64,000 nt of DNA from Euglena gracilis (lineage: Eukaryota > Euglenida > Euglenophyceae > Euglenales): positions 51,563,847-51,627,846 of the forward strand of contig CP154954.1 of the NCBI GenBank assembly GCA_039621445.1, written 5' to 3'. Under the pieces are notes generated by a model. It worked only from the letters and a program-made list of their open reading frames with translations. It did not search any database and had not been told where the DNA came from. Position numbers and translations under genes: made by a program. This document shows, in pieces, positions 50,889-58,254 of this stretch; the stretch's first letter is position 1; every line of letters begins with the position of its first letter.

Positions 50889-51210
50889 TGTGATACGGGG
50901 GTCTGGCGATTTCCCCCTGGGTGGCCTTCATTCTTTTTCTTGCACTTCAGCCCTTCTGGCCCTTGACTTTTTCCCCATCTTGCTGCGGAGCTCACTTCAA
51001 ATTCCAAAATTACACCAGAAGGCAGAGCAATCCAAAATTACTTAGACAGGCAAACATGACAAAGGAGTACGCTGATTGCCACTGTACAGAAAAAATATAC
51101 AGATGGGAGTTCCTAATTACGCAGGGCAAGTGTTAACTCCCAGTCTTGGCATGCCAGCGCACTACTCTGTGATATTTACTGCACTCAGCACCTCAAAGGC
51201 TGCGGACACA
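50889..51210 (-). repeat. Nested element 2, 5' LTR
   Basis: 322 bp. Read on -, it ends CCGTATCACA, and 10 bp later the ORF starts with ATG. That gap leaves no room for a standard tRNA primer site, so priming must be unusual or within the coding sequence. Confidence 0.9.
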
Positions 51211-51214
51211 AGGG

Positions 51215-52480
51215 GCAGGGAAAATCCCGCGCCTCAACAGCCGAGACACCTTCGGAAGACGAAGTTGTCATCGACTGGAACGCGATCAATCAGGATGATC
51301 CTGAGACTCATGACCTGAAAAACAGGTACATGATGATCGACCACAAACTGAGGACAAATCAATGTCTCAACCGGTGGATTGAGCCACTGTTCTGTCAGGG
51401 CCGAAAATGGTCATTTGATCAGAACGTGACCTGGAATTATTACAATTCCAGATCCCCTCGTGTTTTGGCCCAATACTTCGGCGAGGAATTCCTCATTGAC
51501 AAAACGACAGAAAACCGTTTTGTGTGGCTTTGCACTGTATGCCACAAGATGTATAACAGTGCACCTGACTTGGGATTACCCCTCGTCCATGTGTGCAACC
51601 CTGTGGATCGGAAATCGTTCCACAAGGATGTATACATCCCCAACTGTGCCGCCTTGGTATGCGCCAAGTGCGTGGACAGTTGGACCCACAGCACAGTTTT
51701 AGCTACACCGAGCGAGATGGTACGAATGTACCACTACTCTGCGTCAACTGCCTTCGAGGCACCTTCTGGCAAACTGCGGAAGGCGCAGTTCGCACAATCG
51801 TGCCAAGCGGCCAGAAGCCACTGGAGGAATACTCCACCTTGCACAAAAAGTACAAGGACTTTTTCAAGTGTTCCAACCTCAAGCTTGACGACTACCGCCA
51901 CACGGGAATGGCCCGTGGGTGGCAGATCGACAGTGGGGCGATACGCCTCGCTGCTGAGGAGGCAGGGGTAAGATTACCTTACCTCTGGGTGACAGCAGAC
52001 AGGGAAAAGATATTTTTTCGCCTGTTCACAACCCAGGACCGAAACGGTCGCTGGAGCCTGCCACAATGGCCACCCGAAAACCATGGGATGAGCTAGAAAG
52101 ACTGGCTTGGGGCCATATTACGACCCCATACAGTTCGCGCGGAATGTGCGTATCACATGCCAATTGACTTCCACCCGGGGAATGCCCCGCAGGTGTCAGC
52201 CAATCACCCACGGATGAATCACTTCATCTGGCCAGCCACTCTGCCCAGGAAATTCTGGGAGAAGCTGCAATGGTTCCTCGCGGAAAGAGCGGGAGCAACC
52301 AAGCACACAGTCCCTGAAGGATGGGTTCGGGACTGGGTAGCACCTGACTTTGACTACGAATCGCCAGAAACCTGGCTCGTGGACAGGCCACCACCACCAC
52401 AATTCCAGATGGTCCTGGTGGAAGATCCTCTGGACTCCCGCCATGATTATTGGCGGTTGGAAAGGATATAATGCCGAAAC
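51215..52480 (+). pseudogene. Post-pol ORF part D: CxxC-rich C-terminal domain
   Basis: Continues part C: SEDEVVIDWNAINQDDPETH, YMMIDHKLRTNQCLNRWIEP, NRFVWLCTVCHKMYNSAPDL, AALVCAKCVDSWTH; then a -1 shift near 51,700 and LLCVNCLRGTFWQTAEGAV, YKDFFKCSNLKLDDYRHTGM, LPYLWVTADREKIFFRLFTT to a stop at 52,094. Another open stretch follows (NHFIWPATLPRKFWEKLQWF) to 52,471. Three CxxC pairs (51,538; 51,660; 51,740) suggest zinc binding. Not recognised. Confidence 0.62.
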
Positions 52481-52484
52481 AGCA

Positions 52485-53374
52485 TTACCAGGCCCATGTA
52501 AGGTAAGCGCCTTCATGGAGCCTGGACACCCCAGGAGACTCATACACAATACACTGGTAGCGGAAATCGCTAAACAGCCCTGGGATGAACCTGGATCTGT
52601 GTCACACACTCTGCGCTCTGGATGGAAGCATCCAAGAGCCCCCCCCCCCCGCCACCCCTTCTACCAATGGCTATGCGGACGGAAACCGTCTGCAGGAGGT
52701 AAGTGCCTGTTATCGCGTCGTGAAGGAGCTACCTCTGTGAAGACCTTGGCAGCCGGGAAACCTGGCAAGCCGCTAAGTGACACACAGCACACAGCGCGCA
52801 CGCCGTAATAATAGGCCAACTTGTCACTTTTCGGCCCTAAGGCCCCTTAAGGCTGCCAGACAGCAAAAATTCTGTTTTGGCCTAAGCCAGCCGCCCCTCT
52901 CCTCCCTACTTTCCCCCCACCCCCGCAAAGCTGTCGCCGGCAGTCGGTTCTGTAAGTAGGCTTTTGTTTCCTAGTGCGGATATGACCGCCTAGGAGCCCT
53001 ATCCGGGTATGACCAGGATAGGAGCCTGCCCCCCCCCTTACACACCTCTCCCCTCGGGTTTTCAGCGAATACGGTTGACCAACCCCGCGTTCCTTTGGCA
53101 CACCCAAAGTGGGTGGATGGGACACTTTGTCAGGAAACCTGCCAAGCCCCGTTTCCCACAGTGGGCTTTCTCACACCCCACCTAAGCCGAAACGGCTAAT
53201 AGGTAACCGCGAAACGCGGCTAACCTTTTGCACGTTTTTGGGCTTTGGGTGGATGCCACTGTGCGGAAAGGAGAGACACCGAATGGAGTAGAAGTGAACC
53301 CCACCGGGGAAGCGTCAGATATCCTGACTGGTCCTGGGAATCCCTGGTCCATGAAGGAAATCGGGCGTATCCCT
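52485..53374 (+). other. Giant element 3' non-coding region
   Basis: No long frame. Contains hairpins CTATCC...GGATAG near 53,000, AGCCG-AAA-CGGCT near 53,186 and CCGCG-AAA-CGCGG near 53,207, C-rich tracts at 52,640 and 53,030, then the polypurine tract. Confidence 0.5.
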
Positions 53375-53384
53375 GGGAGGGGGA
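53375..53384 (+). promoter_or_regulatory. Polypurine tract of the giant element
   Basis: GGGAGGGGGA directly abuts the 3' LTR start at 53,385, where plus-strand DNA synthesis is primed. Confidence 0.85.
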
Positions 53385-53812
53385 TGTGTACCAGGCACGT
53401 CCCAGCTCTGTAGGATATCTGCAGAGTGGGTTCTGTGACGGTCGCACCACTGTGGAAACCACAGTTGGTAAGATCGTGGCAGACCCTTCTGGGATCTGCC
53501 CCTGGACACGTCAGCACTTTTCTCTCCTTCCCCCACAGGTGGTATTCTTTACTGTCATCAATTCCAAGTTTGACCATTGGTTTTGTCAGAGGGAAAAACC
53601 CTCAGAACAATCGAACTTGACTCCAGAAGAAACTTCTGAAGTCTTTGTCTTGTGCTTTGCCTCTTGCGGAATTGGGGACAAAAGGGGAAAACCACTTTTT
53701 GTTACTCCAAAGACTTTTCCCTACCATAAGTAGGCTGCACACCAAGGCGAAAGCGAAAGGTTTTTTCAGAAAGTCCCAAAAAGGGGAAAAGGGAAAGCTT
53801 TGGACGTACACT
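53385..53812 (+). repeat. Giant element 3' LTR
   Basis: 428 bp, 99.1% identical to the 5' LTR. Followed by GTTTC, the target duplication, and then DIRS coding sequence on the opposite strand. Confidence 0.95.
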
Positions 53813-53817
53813 GTTTC

Positions 53818-55690
53818 TTCCCAGGAAATCTGTAATGGTCTCATTTTGTATTTGCTTCCCTTCCAAAATTTGCGTGAGCAAATCATGCAAAGAATGGGCC
53901 ACCTGGGGGTTGCATTTTTTTCCCCCTGCAATTGGTGAACATACCTTTGTAGGGGGGTGATTTTCAGGCAGGGGGTCCCTTGTACTTTGAGTTTTATTAA
54001 CTGGGGTCACCAGGTGGCTGAATCCAAGTAGGGGGTTACAATTAAAGCTTTTGTCTGTGGAAACATTTTTAATATCGGGAGGAATTTCTGAATTACTGAC
54101 CAGGGGAGGTTTGCATAAAGGTCCCCCAAATTGTCCAGGGGACATTGTAATGCATCCACTGTTGATGCCTCCCAGTGGGGCCATCTGGCCACAAAATTGG
54201 GTAGATATTTACTTGCCTGGGGAGGCAAATAAATAAGTTTTCAAAGCTATGAATTGTTTGAATTGTTGGTTGAGCCGTTGAAAAAGTTGGGGGTCCAATG
54301 AGTAATCTCTCCTGTCCATTTCCCATCTGCTTATGGGGTCTGCAAGACATTCTTTTGAAGGAACCCACTTTACTTGCAGGTCTATTTTGTGCTCCATGCA
54401 CCATTTGAAAAATGGTCTGAGCAGTGTGTTGAAGCGGTCTTTTTTGCCTCCCCCCTTTGCTAGGTAATAACAAATTACCTGATTGTCCACTGAAAGTAGA
54501 ACTGTTTCTCCAGGTTTGCTTAGGCTTTTTACTGTGCTTATTGCTGCACTTAGTTCTCTGACATTTATGTGCAGTGTGGACTTTTCCCTCCAAAATTCCT
54601 GCACAATATTTCCTGTACGGATGCCTAATCTCCCCCATGCGTGGGTGCTGCTGTCTGAGTGTAACTCATTGGTGGCATTTTGGGGGAAGGGTCTTCCGTC
54701 CCATGTGTCCAGTAGAATTTCAATTTCTTTAATTGGGTTTTTTAATTCTGGTGAAATGTGATGTTTTGAGTCCCAGGGGGCTGTGGAGTGTTTCGCCAGA
54801 AAATTGGCCAGGGCATACGTAAAAGCCCTAAGAAAGTGCAGGGCCATCAGGTTGGACCTGATTTGTCCGAAAATAGCAGCCAGCTGCCTTTTTGATATGA
54901 GTCCTTTTTTACATTTTTGCCCAGCTCCTTTTTGATAGTCTTGACTTTTTGGGGGGGCACTTGTAGCTTTCCTCCTTGGAAGTTTAGTTGAAACCCCATG
55001 TGGTTAACAATTTGTGTGGGTTCCAGGGTTGATTTTTTTTTACATTGATTTTGAACCCTGATCTGATTGAATCGCTGACCACTGTGTTCAGGTGATTTTG
55101 TGGGTGTTTCTGGTAGGGGACACCACCAAAATGCCGTCCAGGTAAATGAATACCTGGATGCCCCTTTCTTTCCACAATTGTTCAAAAGTTTTCATGACCC
55201 CCATGAAAATTTGGGGCATTATGTTCAGGCGAAAGCAGCCTGCTTTGAACTCCCAAGTTTGCCCCCTCCCACCTGATGCCTCAAAAATTCCTTAGGGTTT
55301 GGCTCACTGGTATGTGAAAACAGGCATCCTTTAAGTCTATTTTGACTGCCCACTGGCCTTTTTCCAGGATTGGAAAGATGTGCTGGATGTGATCCAGCTT
55401 GAAAAGGTTTTACTTGGAACTGCTGGTTTATGTCCCTGCAGTCGCTTATGAAATTTCATTGTGTCTCCCCCCCTCTGGTTTTAATATAAGAAACCAGGGA
55501 ATTAGATGTTGGGTTCCTGGTCAGCTTCTGGCCCCCAGGCCTGAAAGTGATGCCCCCAGTGGGCTTGAAATTGTTGGCCATAATGGCCCTGGCCCCCATG
55601 GCCTGGTTTTCTCTTTGGTTTCTTGGCCACCAACTGGCAAGGGCTGTGGCCGTCCCTTTCTGGGGCTGAGAAATTTCTGAAAAGGAAATT
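53818..55690 (-). pseudogene. DIRS reverse transcriptase and RNase H
   Basis: Read from 55.7 kb down, RT fragments occur in several frames: a TFRPGG/LVSYIKTRGG start near 55.5 kb, then an active-site-like YLDGILVV near 55.15 kb where Asp would be expected for Gly, then NHMGFQLNFQGGKLQVPPQK. From 54,847 a long open RNase H segment follows: ELHSDSSTHAWGRLGI, STLHINVRELSAAI, LLSVDNQVICYYLAKGGGKK, VKWVPSKECLADPISR and DYSLDPQLFQRLN, typical of DIRS RNase H. Coding runs to the GTTTC flank of the giant element. Confidence 0.72.
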
Positions 55691-56325
55691 TTCTCTTGGG
55701 GGAAAGCCCCGGTTGCCAGACGGAGGCCGCACCGGCAGGTTCACCAGCGGTATCTTCTCGGGACCGGTGTTGTCCAGCTGTTGCTTCTGAGCTCGTCGGT
55801 CTTTCATGGTTAATTGAACTCAATGATGAAGAACTTGTCTCCACCAGGAACTTGTTCCGGACAGCGAGGGGAACAGCAGGCACACCACTGCACCAAATTC
55901 CCAAGTTATAACAACAACTGTTGAACAAAATCTCCACTTTGAACTTGTTGACCACAGGTTCAATGCCAACTTCCTGGTGTAGATGCTGTTCAAAAGTCGA
56001 GTCGGTTAACCATACCGTCAGGAAGAACACCTTCTCCAGTAGGTATTTTTTCCCCAAACTTGACGAAATGTTGAATAGTTCCTTTCTTCTGGGTGTCGAA
56101 GGGCAATTTGGGAATCAGCCAACTCCGGCGGAAAAAGGCACTAGCGCGGACTCCTGACCCAGCGCGCCAAAAACAATCACAAAAAACCGCCGGCGCGCAA
56201 GGCATGATCGCACAATGGCAAAGAGCGGAGTCCGAGGTGTCGTTCCGCCAAAAGTCGATCTGCGCCGTCAGGTTGTCCAGCTGCTGTTGTTGCTTCCGCT
56301 CCCTCTTGAAGGTCTCCAGCGCCAA
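55520..56325 (-). pseudogene. DIRS gag-like region
   Basis: The - strand reads GIEPVVNKFKVEILFNSCCY, NLGIWCSGVPAVPLAVRNKF and LVETSSSSLSSIN, then a Pro/Gly-rich tail. The first part resembles the Gag of DIRS-like elements, and position directly before RT supports this. An N-terminal coiled stretch (ALETFKRERKQQQQLDNLT) near 56.3 kb is separated from it by a terminal-repeat-like insertion at 56,130-56,240. Confidence 0.5.
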
Positions 56326-56645
56326 TCTTCTTGGAAATTACATCTGTCTTTCAATTCCTTCAAAAAACTTCAATAATTTCTGATTTGAAGTTTTGTGCGA
56401 GCGTCTCCTTCCGGAAAATTTGAGCTGGTTGGTTTCTCTCTTCCGTCAAATTGATACGATGTTTGCGTTCCTGTCTTCTGGATGTCGAAGGGAAAAATTA
56501 AGGGTCAGCCAACTCCGGCACTAAGCAGCGGCACTAAGCAGGGACTCAAAACCCAACGCACAAGAGCAATCCAAACAGCGCGGAAAGCAAAGCATGGCCT
56601 CACAAGGGAAAAGTGCGGAGCCGGAGGTGTCCGGAGGGAGGGGCC
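56080..56645. repeat. DIRS right terminal repeats (two direct copies)
   Basis: Two similar blocks at 56,080-56,240 and 56,465-56,645 share TTCTGG(G/A)TGTCGAAGGG, GTCAGCCAACTCCGGC, GGCACTA..GC..GGACTC, GCGCGCAA/GCGCGGAAAG and AGTGCGGAGCCGGAGGTGTC. Both are inverted relative to the repeats at 31.4-31.9 kb. Confidence 0.55.
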
Positions 56646-56659
56646 CGACTGGCCCCCCA

Positions 56660-57600
56660 GGATTCGAGCAACGGAAAACCCCTCGGCCGGATGTTGCTCC
56701 AGCTGGGCTGTGCAAAAATTTGGGGGGGGGGCTGCTAAAAACCTTCGTGGCGCAAAACCAGGGTTTTTTTTTTAAAGACCGGGGGGAGGGGGGGTCACCC
56801 CACCCCCTGGGGACCCAAAAAATGGCCGAAAAATCGCGAGAGTACCAAAAATAGCACTTTTTTCCGGCGCCGAAAGGTGTTCCACCCCCCTCCGGCCGGA
56901 CCCACCCACCCTACCCCCCCCGAGGGTCCACGGCTAAAAAAAAAACCCCTTCGCAAAACCTTGAAGATCATACGGGAAGACGTATGCAAAGCGGTGGTGA
57001 CGCCCCGTCGCACATTTGTTCGCCTTGGCCGGTGTTTTTTTGGCCATTCCAGAAAAAAATTCGAAAAAATCCAAAAATCTTGGCGTAAAAATGAACGTTC
57101 AGGCCAACTGCCCTTGCGTGCTTGCCACCATCTGTTAGGAAAAGAAAAGGCATTCAGCACTGCGCAAACCTGGTGCTGTTTAAGGAAAGTTCCTCCCGTT
57201 TACTTGTAGAATCCAAACCCTGGGTTTTGGCCCAAAATGCAGGGGGCAATCAATCGGTCAGCCAGTGACCAAATGAAAAATAAGTCCTGAGGGGTGAGCA
57301 TCATTTGTGGGTTATTGTTGATGAAGGGTGTGCAACTACATCCAACCAGCACAAGCCCATTGCAGAAAGGTAAACACACAAAAAATACGCTTTGGACGTC
57401 GGCATGTCACAACACAAGGCCAGTGTATCGGAACCAAAGTTCATTCCGCTTCTCTGGTTTCTTCACTTCAGGACGGCCCCCAAGCCTGATAAAAATTCCC
57501 GTCCCAGCATATCCAATGAGAAATTCACGGGGAAAATGACCGAAGAATGGCCATATTGCGGCAAGGTGGGTCAAAATTGGGGAAAAATATTTCTGTCATA
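56660..57600. other. No gene supported
   Basis: C/G-run-rich DNA at 56,720-56,950 with one CCGGCGCCGAAAGG half-hairpin. The remainder has short open stretches in several frames without family resemblance. Nothing else seen. Confidence 0.4.
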
Positions 57601-58050
57601 CCTCCCCCCCCCTTGTCATACGACCACCCCACTATAACGACCACCCCCCGGTCGCAGGTTGCAGGTCAGGGGGGTCTAGCGACCACCCCCCCCCGGTCGC
57701 AGGTTGCAGGTCAGGACCAAAAAAAGAGGCTGTTTTTTTTGAGGTTGTATGAAGATTCATCCATGTATGCCGCCTTTTTCCAGACATTTTCCAAGTTCCC
57801 CATCGGCGCTCATGGTTTATACACCCGTAGCAATGGCTCGAAAGCCTCCGCGGTTGTACAAAGTCCTTCATCGCACCCATGACAGCAGTTCAGGTCCCCG
57901 TTGGTATCGGTCAATATCGTGAACAACAACCACCCCCATTATAACGACCACCCCCCGCTCGCAGGTTCCAGGTTAGGGGGGTCTAACGACCAGCCCCCCG
58001 GTCGCAGGTTGCAGGTACCCGGTCGTACGACAAGGGGGGGGGGAGGTAAG
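57600..58050. repeat. TTGTCRTACGACCACCCC foldback cluster, copy 1
   Basis: CTTGTCATACGACCACCCC on the left and GGTCGTACGACAAGGGGG on the right are inverted. Between and beside them, CGACCACCCCCC and GGTCGCAGGTTGCAGGTC each occur three to four times. A unique stretch at 57,720-57,930 sits inside. A second copy is at 60,335-60,480. Confidence 0.55.
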
Positions 58051-58254
58051 ATCCTTGGTAACATCGCCCATCCACCCAAAATGTCAAAGAATGAGTTTTT
58101 TTTTTGGCGCTGCCGGTTACAAAAATTTTTTTCCGCGGTGGTCGCGGCGCACGGAAACATTTTTTCCGGTCGCACTAACCAGAAGTATGATCGGGACCGA
58201 CACTGGTCGATACCCGGACCGGCCGTTGGGGGAAAACGGACAACTTCCCATCCC

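Larger units (their letters stand above)
48401..51209 (-). mobile_element. Nested element 2: 2.8-kb LTR element without RT
   Basis: LTRs of ~322 bp (5 differences) start TGTG and end CACA on either strand. AAGGG flanks both sides (48,396-48,400 and 51,210-51,214). A polypurine tract GGGAAGGGGGG (on -) abuts the 48,722 end, so the element is oriented - , antisense to its host. It encodes one long - strand ORF and a G-rich word array, and no RT or integrase. Same plan as nested element 1 but no sequence similarity that I can see. Confidence 0.88.
33146..53384. other. Dense perfect short hairpins across the giant element
   Basis: By eye I find ~37 perfect hairpins with stems of at least 6 bp and loops of 2-5 nt in the giant's own sequence (LTR, gag, pol, post-pol). 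Loops are mostly AAA, AAAA, GAAA, GAAG, AATG, ATGAA or ATTAC on the sense strand. Examples: 33,553-33,567; 33,819-33,834; 36,799-36,814; 40,440-40,456; 40,879-40,897; 40,994-41,012; 43,881-43,897; 44,407-44,423; 46,602-46,618; 46,819-46,836; 51,431-51,451. Dozens more have 4-5 bp stems. An equal-base random model predicts about one per kb (~16). Confidence 0.65.
32718..53812 (+). mobile_element. Giant (21.1 kb) Ty3-like LTR retrotransposon with chromodomain
   Basis: Two 428-bp LTRs (4 mismatches), identical 5-bp flanks GTTTC (32,713-32,717 and 53,813-53,817), a primer site directly after the left LTR and a GGGAGGGGGA polypurine tract directly before the right LTR define the element to the base. 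Order: Gag, protease, DAM-like domain, RT, RNase H, integrase, chromodomain (RT before integrase: Ty3 order), then a long post-pol coding region. It has inserted in the DIRS element. Two small antisense LTR elements are nested in it. Pol has about ten frame breaks, so the copy looks non-autonomous although its LTRs are young. Typical Ty3 elements are 5-10 kb. Confidence 0.93.
31360..56660 (-). mobile_element. DIRS-type retrotransposon, split by a 21-kb insertion
   Basis: Read on the - strand, gag-like (56.3-55.5 kb), RT and RNase H (55.7-53.8 kb), then after the insertion a tyrosine recombinase (32.7-31.9 kb) lie in the order of DIRS elements. These integrate with a recombinase and have inverted or split termini instead of LTRs. 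Inverted terminal repeats occur at 31,360-31,870 and 56,080-56,645. Removing 32,718-53,812 and one GTTTC copy brings RNase H and recombinase sequence together. The element has frame breaks and is probably inactive. The outer limits are approximate. Confidence 0.75.

Noticed and set aside
57720-57900. Possible - strand exon (LTDTNGDLNCCHGCDEG) recalling an EF-hand.
   Set aside because: The loop lacks the required ligand spacing, a stop interrupts it, and it lies inside a foldback cluster.
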